Source: Candidatus Caenarcanales bacterium (GTDB lineage Bacteria; Cyanobacteriota; Vampirovibrionia; LMEP-6097). From it: a stretch of DNA of 64,000 nucleotides. The notes below the pieces were generated by a model. The model was not told the origin of the DNA, made no database searches, and saw nothing but the letters and a program-made list of their open reading frames with translations. The DNA lies in assembly GCA_013216135.1 (NCBI GenBank), contig JABSOS010000014.1:1-64000 (forward strand), written 5' to 3'. How positions within the stretch are numbered: position 1 is the stretch's first letter; every line of letters begins with the position of its first letter. The translations under genes were made by a program, and so were the position numbers. Of this stretch, positions 8,920 through 17,910 are shown piece after piece.

Positions 8920-8925
8920 TATAAT
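8920..8925 (+). promoter_or_regulatory. -10 hexamer TATAAT nine bases before the SulP start
   Basis: TATAAT ends nine bases before the ATG at 8935 with no Shine-Dalgarno sequence between. The expected transcription start falls at or next to the ATG, so a leaderless transcript is likely. The -35 region is weak. Confidence 0.45.
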
Positions 8926-8934
8926 TGATGCTAC

Positions 8935-10506
8935 ATGCCAGATTCAAAGAAGAGAAAGGTTAACTGGAATAAAGAGTTTTTCTCTGGCTTTGTAGTTTTT
9001 TTAGTGGCACTTCCTTTGTCTCTCGGGATTTCACTTGCAACAGGGGCTAGTAGCACCGCAGGTTTAATTTCAGCGATTATAGGTGGTGTAATAGTCGGTT
9101 TCTTTTCAGGTTGCCCCCTTCAAGTAAGTGGACCTGCTGCTGGTTTAATTACGTTAGTAGCAGCAGCTATTAATGAACACGGTATCGAGAATCTGGGGAT
9201 GATAGTGTTTCTTGCTGGAGGAATTCAATTACTCTTCGGTTATTTTAAGATTGGGCAAATATTTAGAGCTGTAGCTCCAGCCATTATCCAAGGAATGTTA
9301 ACTGGAATCGGTATAGTTATTTTTGCAAGTCAGTTTCATTTGATGGTAGATGATAGCCCTCGCAATTCTACTATTCAGAACTTAATTTCTATCCCTGAGT
9401 CGATTATTAAAGGAATTATGCCTCCAGAAGGAGGGGAAACTTATCACCATCTAGCTGCCATCATAGGTTCAGTAACGATGTTAATCATTATCCTTTTTAA
9501 CTTTCTACCGAAAAAATTCAAGGTTATTCCATCAAGTTTAGTTGCTGTAGTTGTAGCTATGTTAATCGCAAATTTAAATCAAATGCCGATAAACTTTATC
9601 CAAGTTCCAAACAACATCTTTTCAGACATTCATATTATTACCCACGCACCGGATTTCAGTAAATTGCTTGATAGTTCTTTCTTGTTTGCGGCTACCATCA
9701 TGGCTTTTGTAGCCAGCGCCGAAACTCTATTAACAGCTACAGCTGTTGATCAAATGCACACGGGAAAACGTACTAGATATAATAAAGAAATTTTTGCGCA
9801 GGGAATTGGAAATATGATTGCAGGAATCCTTGGTGTTTTACCTATTTCAGGAGTAATCGTTAGAAGCGCAACAAATGTTCAAACTGGAGCTAAAACACGC
9901 TATTCAACAATATTCCACGGGATATTAATTCTGATATTCATCTTGATATTCCCATATGCACTTTCATATATCCCGAAAGCTTCTTTAGCAGCGATTCTTG
10001 TTTATACTGGTTATAAATTAATTAACTTTAGAGCGATGAAAACCCTTTTAAATTTTGGTTTCTCTGAATTAATTATCTATTTCATCACAGTCTTTGGGAT
10101 TATTACTCATGGCTTACTTGAAGGTATTCTCATCGGTTTAATAGTTTCTGTCGCGAAATTACTTTACTTAACGACTCACCTTGAAGTGAAAGTAAGAGAA
10201 AAAGAAGACCATATAAAAGTTGACCTTAAAGGAACTGCAAACTTTATTAACTTACCTTCACTTGCTGAAGAGTTCGAGGAAATTCCTCAAAAAGAAATTG
10301 TAAAAATCCACTTTGATAAGCTTAGCTACATTGATCACGCCTGTTTAGACTTTCTTATCAGTTGGGAAAGACAGTATGAAAAACTTGGTGGTAGAGTCTT
10401 TTTAGAATTACATACACTTTCAGATAGACTCTCGAAGTTTAAAGACCCTATAACTGAAGAGAAGAAAAAAATTAAAGAAGAAAACAAGACATCGGAACGT
10501 TCATAA
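8935..10506 (+). CDS. SulP-family anion transporter with STAS domain
   Basis: This 523-residue membrane protein begins with the SulP signature (GFVVFLVALPLSLGISLATGASSTAGLISAIIGGVIVGFFSGCPLQVSGPAAG). It has about 10-12 hydrophobic spans up to about residue 415, followed by a cytoplasmic STAS domain (about 420-510, KIHFDKLSYIDHACLDFLISWE). The family moves sulfate, bicarbonate or other anions at the inner membrane; the substrate cannot be read from the sequence. The basic N-terminus (DSKKRKVNW) fits an inside start. Its last 35 bases overlap the 3' end of the convergent sulfatase-fold gene. Confidence 0.88.
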   Translation: MPDSKKRKVNWNKEFFSGFVVFLVALPLSLGISLATGASSTAGLISAIIGGVIVGFFSGCPLQVSGPAAGLITLVAAAINEHGIENLGMIVFLAGGIQLLFGYFKIGQIFRAVAPAIIQGMLTGIGIVIFASQFHLMVDDSPRNSTIQNLISIPESIIKGIMPPEGGETYHHLAAIIGSVTMLIIILFNFLPKKFKVIPSSLVAVVVAMLIANLNQMPINFIQVPNNIFSDIHIITHAPDFSKLLDSSFLFAATIMAFVASAETLLTATAVDQMHTGKRTRYNKEIFAQGIGNMIAGILGVLPISGVIVRSATNVQTGAKTRYSTIFHGILILIFILIFPYALSYIPKASLAAILVYTGYKLINFRAMKTLLNFGFSELIIYFITVFGIITHGLLEGILIGLIVSVAKLLYLTTHLEVKVREKEDHIKVDLKGTANFINLPSLAEEFEEIPQKEIVKIHFDKLSYIDHACLDFLISWERQYEKLGGRVFLELHTLSDRLSKFKDPITEEKKKIKEENKTSERS

Positions 10507-11398
10507 CCTTCTCATGATATATCCCATGCCCCCAGAAACCATCTTCACCAAAGGCTTCACCATGATCTGCTGTTAATATCACCATCGTGTTCTTAGGCAT
10601 AGCATTGAGTAAAGGCTCTAACTGCTTGTCACAATATTCAGCAGCCTCAATCTGAGCTTGATGCAATTTAGCGCCTCGTTCTCTGAGCTCATCAACATCT
10701 TCTACTGGAGGGAAACTCATTTCACCACGAGCCTTGATGCCATACTCTTCTCGATCCTCGCCATAGTGCATATACGGTGAATGAGTTTCAATCAAATTCA
10801 TAAAAGCAAAAAATGGTCTATTATTTAAGTTTTTGTTTAATTTATCAGTGATGTAGCCCGTCTGTTCAGGAAAAGATTGAACACGTTTAAAACTAAAATC
10901 TTGAAAGTTTTTAACTAAAACCTCTTTACTAAACCAAGAAGCAGCTCCTGAACCTACTGTATAGTAACCAAGCTGATTAAAACCATGGATAATATCCTGG
11001 TCACTTGCTGACAAGACTAAAGTTTTATCATCTATCGCTTCAGCTCGAGCTTCGCCTGATTTCCTCATAGTTACAAGCTGTTTATTAAAACGATTCAAGT
11101 ATGGTAGTGGTTCATAAACAATGGGTAAAATCCCTGCAAAAAAAGAAATATGAGAAGGTAGCGTGTATGTAGCTGGAGCCCAAGCGCTATGAATCTTAGC
11201 GTAAGAGTCTAAGACTGGAGTCTTTGCACTCACCAAAGTATCATAACGACAGGAATCATAAACGATCCAAAGATAATTCATCCTCTCAGACTTAGATTCA
11301 ATCTTCTTTAAATTAGAAATAGATTTAGACTTAAAAGAGAAATTATCGATCCCAAATCTAATTTTCTTTTTTATTTTCTTTAGAAGCTTTTGCAGCAT
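10472..11398 (-). CDS. sulfatase/phosphotransferase-fold (alkaline phosphatase superfamily) protein
   Basis: The 308 residues show the superfamily's metal sites: an N-terminal aspartate in WIVYDSCRYDTL, the loop PATYTLPSHISFFAG, and a C-terminal ILTADHGEAFGEDGFWGHG. Where formylglycine sulfatases have C-x-P-S-R, this protein has T-L-P-S-H. A threonine nucleophile, as in phosphoglycerol or phosphoethanolamine transferases and some hydrolases, is more likely than true sulfatase activity. No signal peptide or membrane span is evident. The protein ends soon after the DHG motif. The start may be the later methionine of MNYLWIVYDS (residue 40), because the lysine-rich leader is atypical. It converges on and overlaps the SulP gene. 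Confidence 0.7.
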   Translation of the reverse strand: MLQKLLKKIKKKIRFGIDNFSFKSKSISNLKKIESKSERMNYLWIVYDSCRYDTLVSAKTPVLDSYAKIHSAWAPATYTLPSHISFFAGILPIVYEPLPYLNRFNKQLVTMRKSGEARAEAIDDKTLVLSASDQDIIHGFNQLGYYTVGSGAASWFSKEVLVKNFQDFSFKRVQSFPEQTGYITDKLNKNLNNRPFFAFMNLIETHSPYMHYGEDREEYGIKARGEMSFPPVEDVDELRERGAKLHQAQIEAAEYCDKQLEPLLNAMPKNTMVILTADHGEAFGEDGFWGHGIYHEKVMNVPMSCFLL

Positions 11399-11425
11399 TG
11401 CAATAAGGATAGCAAAATATATGCT

Positions 11426-12577
11426 CTAAACAAAAGCAGGAGCAAAATCAACTTTCTCTGAAGCAGCGGTATCAAATGGATTTAAAGCTCTAAATAAATT
11501 AGCAGATGCTTGTCTTAAGTATTTAAGTGGCTGTTCATAGATTTTAACCATATTTGGCTTATGCTCAGCTGCCTGCGATCTAATCGCAAGAGTTCTACTA
11601 GCACTACTGATCATATACTGAACGGCAAGCATAATCTTACTTACTTGCTTAGGTACCTTACCATCAGTAAATCTAACGACATTATCCATTGCATTTTCAA
11701 GCGTGAATCCAAATCCAGAGTGGTTTCTATCAGGGTTATTACTTAAGAATTTATCTCCATCAGAAAGGTATGTCTGGAAGAATCTACCGATAAGAGCCAT
11801 AGGAGTATTTTTAGTAATTTCACCGAGAAAAGACATTGCTCCAGTAGCCGAACTTGCAATCCCTAAGATACCTGAATTCCTAAGCCATTCCATAGCTTCC
11901 TCATCATTTGGATTTTTGAAAATACGCTTGATTTTATCAGTGTTTTGAAACAGTTCACGGCACGAAGTATCAACTAAATCTACAGCTTTATGGATTCCAT
12001 CAGCTAGATTTTCATAACTGGCATTTTTCATATTGAAAACCTCTTCCAAGGTTTCTGCCATATTAGTTAAAAGCACAACTATGCTTCTTCCAAGATAAAT
12101 ATCTTTTACTGGTCTAACCAGAGAATTAAGAATATCTGCTCCACCAGCAACTATTCTTAATAAATCATTTCTCTTGGCTGATTTAATAATCTTTTCTAAA
12201 GCACGGCTTATCAAATCAACTCTAGGCGCCTCATTTAATATCTTTGCTGCTAGTGGGAACTTCTCAAGAAAAGGAGTCGCCATATATGCAGTGAGAACCG
12301 AAGAATTTATCCGCGGGAAGATTATATTTTCTTCTTTCTTTGCAACCTTATCTAAAAAAGTATAGAAAGAATCAGGTAGAGGTAATTCTCTTTTTTTAGA
12401 GAGCTTAACCACTGAATCCAGTAAATTTTCACGCGGCAGCCCATCAATATCCATCTTTGACGACTCAGGAACCAAACTGTCAAATAACTCAAGTTCATTT
12501 GCAGCTAGTAACAATTCCTCGTTTAGGTCTGGATATTGGAAGGTATTTAATGCTTGGCTAGTTTTAGTCGTTTCCAT
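11426..12577 (-). CDS. hypothetical protein
   Basis: The 383 residues are not recognised. The sequence is helical, with several moderately hydrophobic alanine/glycine stretches (GILGIASSATGAMSFLGEI, ISSASRTLAIRSQAAE) but no clear signal peptide. It starts METTKTSQALN, comparable in style to other unrecognised proteins of this window. A TTGTATTACAA palindrome lies 26 bases before the ATG and is shared with four other such genes. It is transcribed divergently from the coiled-coil secreted protein at 12664. Confidence 0.6.
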   Translation of the reverse strand: METTKTSQALNTFQYPDLNEELLLAANELELFDSLVPESSKMDIDGLPRENLLDSVVKLSKKRELPLPDSFYTFLDKVAKKEENIIFPRINSSVLTAYMATPFLEKFPLAAKILNEAPRVDLISRALEKIIKSAKRNDLLRIVAGGADILNSLVRPVKDIYLGRSIVVLLTNMAETLEEVFNMKNASYENLADGIHKAVDLVDTSCRELFQNTDKIKRIFKNPNDEEAMEWLRNSGILGIASSATGAMSFLGEITKNTPMALIGRFFQTYLSDGDKFLSNNPDRNHSGFGFTLENAMDNVVRFTDGKVPKQVSKIMLAVQYMISSASRTLAIRSQAAEHKPNMVKIYEQPLKYLRQASANLFRALNPFDTAASEKVDFAPAFV

Positions 12578-12603
12578 TTATCAGCACAAACATGTATAGA
12601 TAA

Positions 12604-12614
12604 TTGTAATACAA
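12604..12614. promoter_or_regulatory. TTGTAATACAA palindrome
   Basis: This odd-centred palindrome lies between divergent genes, 26 bases before the minus-strand ATG at 12577. The same core (GTATTAC/GTAATAC) precedes genes at 13400, 40028, 48216 and 60849. A shared operator is inferred. Confidence 0.4.
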
Positions 12615-12663
12615 ATTAACCAATATTTGAACTAATTCGTAAATCTACTGTAGAATTATATAT

Positions 12664-13335
12664 ATGAAGAAAATTTCAAGTGTGTTTTTAGTAGCTTTGA
12701 CTTTAACAGGTTTTAGTCCTGCATTTGCTGGTGGTTATGCGACTCTAGAACCAGTTAATAGCTCTGCAGAAACGATTAAAGAGCTTGAAGCTGAGCTTGA
12801 TAACTTAAGTAGTAAGCTTAAAGCAGCTAACTCAAAATCACTTAGTTTAGAATCTAAATACGAAAAGAAAATTGCTTACCTCCAAGGTTTAATTGACACT
12901 TTAAAAGCAGAAAAAGGTAATTTAAGTGGTGATGTTTCAACTCTAACCAATGAACTTAATAACTTAAAAGCTTTAAGAGATCAAGAATTAGCTGATAATA
13001 ACTTTTTATTAGATAACTTTATCAGTCCATTCATTACTGCACCTTTGGGTACTGTTCTAGGGGCAGTTAGAGGTGGGGTTTCTAAGTCACTTGACCACTC
13101 AGAAGACTTTACTGATGCTATCGGTTCTGGATTCTTTGCAAACTTAATCGGAAGACCAACTGGCTTTGTAACTGGTTTAGTTACTGGAGTAACTTCTGGA
13201 GCTGCTAAAGGTTTAGTTGACGGTGTTGTTGTAGGTGTTAAAGACCCATTCTCGAAAGAAAGTATCAGCATGGCTGGTGATTACACTGACTTTAACTCTT
13301 ATAAAGTCTTTGGTTCTGACTCTGAGTCAATCTAG
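12664..13335 (+). CDS. secreted coiled-coil protein with glycine-rich C-terminal region
   Basis: The 223-residue protein has a clear signal peptide (MKKISSVFLVALTLTGFSPAFAG, cleavage after AFA). A coiled coil follows (about 35-105, ELEAELDNLSSKLKAANSKSLSLESKYEKKIAYLQGLIDTLKAEKG). The C-terminal part is rich in glycine, valine and alanine (APLGTVLGAVRGGVSK, GRPTGFVTGLVTGVTSGAAKGLVDGVVVGVKDP) and could insert in or associate with a membrane. A periplasmic or outer-membrane location is inferred. TAGAAT sits seven bases before the ATG with no Shine-Dalgarno sequence, so a leaderless transcript is likely. Function unknown. Confidence 0.75.
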   Translation: MKKISSVFLVALTLTGFSPAFAGGYATLEPVNSSAETIKELEAELDNLSSKLKAANSKSLSLESKYEKKIAYLQGLIDTLKAEKGNLSGDVSTLTNELNNLKALRDQELADNNFLLDNFISPFITAPLGTVLGAVRGGVSKSLDHSEDFTDAIGSGFFANLIGRPTGFVTGLVTGVTSGAAKGLVDGVVVGVKDPFSKESISMAGDYTDFNSYKVFGSDSESI

Positions 13336-13353
13336 TCATACAAAATCTTAAAA

Positions 13354-13364
13354 TTGTATTACAA
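13354..13364. promoter_or_regulatory. TTGTATTACAA palindrome
   Basis: This copy ends 35 bases before the ATG at 13400. It is identical on the gene strand to the site upstream of the 12577 gene. A shared regulator is inferred. Confidence 0.4.
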
Positions 13365-13399
13365 AAATAGGCACCCCCAAAAACCTTAAGATAATACCC

Positions 13400-14685
13400 A
13401 TGGTTGCAGGTACAATTTTAAGACTTTTATATCCTGAAAAAACAAAGAATTTATCAGCTTCTAGTCTTGCTGATAAATCTAGTGCAGACCTATCTTCAGC
13501 CCCCCCCCTAGAAAGAATTTAGTCTCTAAATTAAATGACTTCAGCATAGAGACTAAGAGAAATAATATTCCTCTAAATAAGTATGAAAATGGTTTGATCG
13601 CGATCAAACCAGAAGATAGAGGAATAGGATACAGTATTAGGGGTAATATTCTAATACCAGATCCAGAAAAAAGAAAAGATGATCCTTACGAAGCAGAGTC
13701 TTCCTACAAAGATTATATTAATTTAAGTACGATGGAAGAAGTCAGGGTGAAGGCAAAGAACCTAATGCCATTAAAGGAACTAGTTGAGACTAATCAGGCA
13801 GAATTTGGCATCAATTTTCAAGGGTCAGCTGGTGAGCTTAAAGAAATTACACAAAATCAAGAATTAATAGATGCAATGCTTGATAAGCTATACAAAAAAA
13901 ATGTACCTGAATCTGTAATAGCTGGAGAATTATCATCAATAGTAAGTTCAGAAGAAAGTTTAATTAAAAGAGGAGCTATATTTAACTCCTCGCAAGATTT
14001 TTTTGAAACAATGCAAATAATTGACCCTGAGCGTAATCATTTTAATACGAAAGCTATAAAAATAGATCCTAATTCAGGAGCAATAATCGACTCAATAGTA
14101 TCTCATGGCTTGAATAATGGTGAATACTCCGATACCACTTTTAGTGTTAAAAATATTAATGGCAAAATTATATTAAAAATTGACGGTACTGATTTAGCTA
14201 AGCAAAATCGACTAAGTAAAATTAGAAAACATAAACCTTTAATTAATAGTCCTGAAGTGAAATCGATTACAAGTTTTAAAATAGAACCAGGAGACAAAGG
14301 ATGGGTAAGCATTGATCTACAAAAATTACTAGAAGGTAAATTGTCTGATTCAGATATAGTTCATCTTGCTAAAGTCGTTTCAGGAGAAGAACTGAGGAAA
14401 CCAGTAACTATTATTGAGAATGAAACCCCAGTAAACCTCATAATTTCGTTAAAACAGGATTATGATGTTTCAGAAAATAGAGAAATATACAGGGATGGGA
14501 CTAAGTTATACTTTAAACCAAATGAAAATTTGAAGCACCCATATTATGATGATACTCCTGTTAATGCTCCTCCAGTAATGGAAATAACTCTTAGCTCACC
14601 TAAAGAAGAAAATACAGTCTATCCATATATGGAAAACAGCATAAAAGAAGTTCAAAAAGACATAATCAAAGCCATTAGTTCATAA
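13400..14685 (+). CDS. hypothetical protein, reading frame broken at a poly-C tract
   Basis: The ORF track starts this protein at a TTG (13594), but the frame is open well upstream. An ATG at 13400 opens a 40-codon reading frame (MVAGTILRLLYPEKTKNLSASSLADKSSADLSS) that runs into nine consecutive C at 13500-13508 and then stops at TAG 13520-13522. One extra C, or a -1 slip, joins it to the downstream frame (..APPPRKNLVSKLNDFSIETKRNNIPLNKYENGLIAIKPED). The combined protein would be about 429 residues. The long part is hydrophilic, with mixed alpha/beta character and no recognised domain. The TTGTATTACAA palindrome upstream fits the ATG at 13400 as the real start. This could be phase variation, a true frameshift mutation, programmed slippage or a sequencing error. 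Confidence 0.65.
13500..13508 (+). repeat. homopolymer C9 tract at the frame break
   Basis: Nine C in a row stand out in this AT-rich sequence. They lie exactly where the 5' and 3' reading frames of the 13400-14685 gene part. A ten-C tract would restore one long frame; eight or nine C gives an early TAG. Confidence 0.7.
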
Positions 14686-14691
14686 TCTGGG

Positions 14692-14697
14692 TATAAT
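14692..14697 (+). promoter_or_regulatory. -10 hexamer TATAAT six bases before the decarboxylase start
   Basis: TATAAT is followed by AAGACT and then the ATG at 14704. Transcription would therefore start at about the A of the ATG. No Shine-Dalgarno sequence is present. This is the clearest candidate leaderless promoter in the window. Confidence 0.55.
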
Positions 14698-14703
14698 AAG
14701 ACT

Positions 14704-16467
14704 ATGGATCAAACTATGAACAGTAATGACGCTGCTTATCAGGAGTTTGATGTTGAGGTATTAAAAAATCTTAACCTTGATCCTGAGTATATTAAGAAGC
14801 TTGAAATCATTGAAATTGGTGCCTTAAATGGTGAAATGATCGATAAGACAGAGCATTTTGACGCCTTTTTCCCTAGTATTAAAGAGTTTCTCTATAAAGC
14901 TATTGAATACTCAAAAAAACCTAACAAGACCTTAGACATGGATTTTCTTAACTATGGAATCCAAGTCCAAGAAGAGTTAGGGATAGAGAAAGAAGCGATG
15001 GCAGCTATTCTGCCTTTCTATAACTCTCTTGATAGTAGAACTGGAAGAGATTGGCGTAATGTATTTCCTATAACCCTTTTACCTGCTGTTTTAGGGGCTA
15101 TGGGAGCTTGCTTAATCAACCCCAATTTAGTTACCAGTAAATATGGTAAAAGAGCAAATGAACTTGAAGTTAGAGTCGTTAAATCCCTCGCGAAGATACT
15201 TGGTTATACTGACCTGGAGAAAGTTTCAGGCTTAGCCATCGAAGGTGGAACTAAGGGAAACATGTATGGTTATTTGCTTGGTTTAAATAAAGCTTTCCCA
15301 GATATCCGTGAAAATGGCTTAATGGGTGTAAAACAAGAGTTTAAGTTTATAAACTCACAAAGTGGTCACTTCTCAAACTTCACGACACTTGCAGCGATAG
15401 GCGTCGGGCGCAAAAACGCTTTTAGAATTCCATGTGATGAACATAATGTTATCAACATTAAAATCTTCAAAGAAACCTTAGAAGACTGTGTGAAAAAGAA
15501 TATCATCGTCCCTACTGTTCTAATTACCATAGGTACAACTGACGCTTGTTCCCTAGATAATATTAAAGAAGTTCATGGAGTTATCGAAGAATTTGCTGAA
15601 AAATACCCAGATATGCATCGCCCACATTTGCATGTAGATGCAGCCATAGGCTGGGCTTTTAGCTTCTATAATAACTATGACTTGGAAAAGAACAAATTAC
15701 ATTTCCGTGAATCAATGATAGAAAAGTTAGCTCACGTTCAAAGTGTCTGTCAAAGCTTTCATTTAGCCGATTCTATTACTCTAGATGTCCATAAAACAGG
15801 CTTTGCTCCTTACAGTTCAAGCTTCGTTATCATTAAAAACAAAGACGACTTTAAAACACTTACATGGGATTCTGGAGATTTTAAATACTTCAACCCAGCT
15901 GAATTCATGATTTCACCAGTGTCTTATAGCTTAGAATGTACAAGAAGCTCCTCTGGTGTCTTTGCTACTTCTATGGCTTTAAAAAGTTTGGGAATAGAAG
16001 GCTACCAAACCCTTTTAGGTGCTGGCTTACAGTACACTGAAATCTTAAAAGAAAAGTTTGCAGAGCTAAAGAATGTAGCGGTAGTGAATCCAAATTTAGG
16101 TTTCACATGCTTATTTAGACCTTACCCCAGTTTTGTGAATAACGCTGAAACCCTTATAGAGAAGGAGAAATTCTCTGAAGATTTCCAGTTAGGTTCAAAA
16201 GAAATTACTGAGTATGTAAAAGGCTTGTTTAAATACTGGAAAAACCATAAAAGCCCCAATATCCCGAATGTTGACTATATTGCTTCAGCAGCCTGGGGAC
16301 AGTATGGAGATGGTGATTATGAAATCCCAAGCTGGAAAGCGTATATCCTTAATCCAAGGGCAGGTAAATACATAGACGCTTTCATAAAAGAATTCCTGGA
16401 TATCCGCAATGAGTACGAACACCACTTACCTAAAGAATATTTAGAGAAATTAAAAAGTATTTTTTGA
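14704..16467 (+). CDS. PLP-dependent group II amino acid decarboxylase
   Basis: The 587 residues carry the group II (glutamate/aromatic amino acid/diaminobutyrate) decarboxylase pattern: YGKRANELEVRVVKSLAKILGY, EGGTKGNMYGYLLGL, SQSGHFSNFTTLAAIGVG, the aspartate/alanine pair HVDAAIGWAF that binds the PLP ring, and the PLP lysine in LDVHKTGFAPYS (about 363). The substrate cannot be assigned. The protein is longer than typical members (about 480-520), with an extended N-terminal part. It is cytoplasmic. The start is fixed by the TATAAT six bases upstream and the lack of in-frame alternatives. Confidence 0.85.
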   Translation: MDQTMNSNDAAYQEFDVEVLKNLNLDPEYIKKLEIIEIGALNGEMIDKTEHFDAFFPSIKEFLYKAIEYSKKPNKTLDMDFLNYGIQVQEELGIEKEAMAAILPFYNSLDSRTGRDWRNVFPITLLPAVLGAMGACLINPNLVTSKYGKRANELEVRVVKSLAKILGYTDLEKVSGLAIEGGTKGNMYGYLLGLNKAFPDIRENGLMGVKQEFKFINSQSGHFSNFTTLAAIGVGRKNAFRIPCDEHNVINIKIFKETLEDCVKKNIIVPTVLITIGTTDACSLDNIKEVHGVIEEFAEKYPDMHRPHLHVDAAIGWAFSFYNNYDLEKNKLHFRESMIEKLAHVQSVCQSFHLADSITLDVHKTGFAPYSSSFVIIKNKDDFKTLTWDSGDFKYFNPAEFMISPVSYSLECTRSSSGVFATSMALKSLGIEGYQTLLGAGLQYTEILKEKFAELKNVAVVNPNLGFTCLFRPYPSFVNNAETLIEKEKFSEDFQLGSKEITEYVKGLFKYWKNHKSPNIPNVDYIASAAWGQYGDGDYEIPSWKAYILNPRAGKYIDAFIKEFLDIRNEYEHHLPKEYLEKLKSIF

Positions 16468-16512
16468 AGCTTTTTATGAGCAATCCTAGTCTCTCAGTGT
16501 AAAATATAAATA

Positions 16513-17040
16513 ATGATTGAAAAAGCTCTTGAGTCAAAAGTACTTTATAAAGGTCGTTTTTTAGATTTTGTTGAAGACCAAGTCGAAATTGAAAACTCAG
16601 GTGGCATAGTAGCACCTAGGCAGTATTTCACACACCCAGGAGGAGTCTGTGTAGTTCCAGTATTAGATGATGATTACTTAGTAATGATTCGCCAATTCAG
16701 AACACCAGTAGGTGAGATTATTTATGAATTTCCAGCTGGGAAAAAAGATGCAGGAGAAGAACCAATGGAAACTGCTGTAAGAGAACTTAAAGAAGAAACT
16801 GGATTTACTGCTGAGACGTGGCTTGATAAAGGATTTATATATCCTAGTCCAGGTTACTGTACAGAACAGCTTCATTTATTTATCGCTAAAGATCTTGCTT
16901 GTGGTGAAGATAACCCAGATGAAGGTGAAATCTTAGAAACATCGATTATTAAAATTCAAGAAGCTATGGATATGGTTAATAATGGACAAATCAGAGATGC
17001 TAAGACTATTTGTGGTTTGTTTTATTTGATGAGTAAATAA
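16513..17040 (+). CDS. nudF: Nudix hydrolase, ADP-ribose pyrophosphatase type
   Basis: The 175 residues contain a complete Nudix box, GKKDAGEEPMETAVRELKEETGF (GX5EX7REUXEEXGU). It sits after the N-terminal strands typical of ADP-ribose pyrophosphatases (HPGGVCVVPVLDDDYLVMIRQFRTPVGEIIYEFPAG). The proline of the PSPGYCTE segment 15-17 residues after the box is the mark of the ADP-ribose subfamily. The enzyme would hydrolyse ADP-ribose to AMP and ribose 5-phosphate. TAAAAT/TATAAA directly precede the ATG, so a leaderless start is likely. The gene symbol is by family similarity. Confidence 0.85.
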   Translation: MIEKALESKVLYKGRFLDFVEDQVEIENSGGIVAPRQYFTHPGGVCVVPVLDDDYLVMIRQFRTPVGEIIYEFPAGKKDAGEEPMETAVRELKEETGFTAETWLDKGFIYPSPGYCTEQLHLFIAKDLACGEDNPDEGEILETSIIKIQEAMDMVNNGQIRDAKTICGLFYLMSK

Positions 17041-17055
17041 AACACATTAGCTTAA

Positions 17056-17904
17056 TTAAACATTTGCTTTAGTACGGTTAAAATTAACAATCTTGTTTGA
17101 TCCATTATCTCTAGTAAGTAATCTATCAAGCGAACTACCTAAGAATTTATTAACTGATCTCAGCTCTTTTCTAACAAGCCCAGCCCTTTCTGCATTTAAT
17201 ATAGCCATAACTAGAGGTACATCTTTATTAGATATTTTCATTTCATCAATAGCTTTCAAAGTGGCTTTATAGGAATCGATGGCTTTATTTTCTGCCATTT
17301 CAAGCATATTTTCCGAAGATTTTTTTGGATCTAAAACAGACTTAACGTCCCCATCTGAAATATCAATTTTAATTAATTCATTAAAATTATTCTCACCAAG
17401 TAAAGAAAGCACTGTCTGTTTATCGGCTGCATAATCACTGGATTGAGAATAAAGATCTAACTCTTGCATCTGCTGTAGGGTTTGATTCGCTGTAATCTCA
17501 GGAGCTTTGTTTAAAGCTAAATACTCTTGACCAACATAAAATAAAGTAATAAGTTCATCTTGATTATACTTATCTTCAAGAGCTTTAGTTAAATTCTGAA
17601 AAGCTTCAAAGGATTTTTTCTCAGTATTAAGAATACTAGATGAGCTTGGCTTAGAATCCATTTTATCAAGTGGTGCAACTTCCTTAAGTACAGTTTGTAT
17701 ATCTGCAGGTGTTTTTGTAAGCTCTCTTAATTTATTTTCTAGACTTATTCTATTATCAGTACTTTGAGACATCTGCTTAACAGCGCTTGCACTAACATTA
17801 TTTAGGTTAAGATCGCCCTTCAGAGCATCTTTAACTGTCCGATTAAAAAAGCTTGGCAGTTTTAATCCATATACCTGCTTAGATTCAACATTTGCAAGTT
17901 CCAT
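17056..17904 (-). CDS. hypothetical protein, downstream of lpxK
   Basis: The 282-residue hydrophilic, helical protein is not recognised. It begins MELANVESKQVYGLKLPSFFNRTVKD and ends in a basic tail (NKIVNFNRTKANV). It starts six bases after the lpxK stop on the same strand and may share that transcript. A TATACT lies 10 bases before its ATG and could also serve it separately. No link to lipid A is visible in the sequence. Confidence 0.6.
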   Translation of the reverse strand: MELANVESKQVYGLKLPSFFNRTVKDALKGDLNLNNVSASAVKQMSQSTDNRISLENKLRELTKTPADIQTVLKEVAPLDKMDSKPSSSSILNTEKKSFEAFQNLTKALEDKYNQDELITLFYVGQEYLALNKAPEITANQTLQQMQELDLYSQSSDYAADKQTVLSLLGENNFNELIKIDISDGDVKSVLDPKKSSENMLEMAENKAIDSYKATLKAIDEMKISNKDVPLVMAILNAERAGLVRKELRSVNKFLGSSLDRLLTRDNGSNKIVNFNRTKANV

Positions 17905-17910
17905 ATATAT

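Noticed and set aside
11561-12365. Several 60-80-residue plus-strand ORFs inside the 383-residue gene
   Set aside because: They have no start signals or protein-like composition and are fully contained in a better-supported reverse gene.
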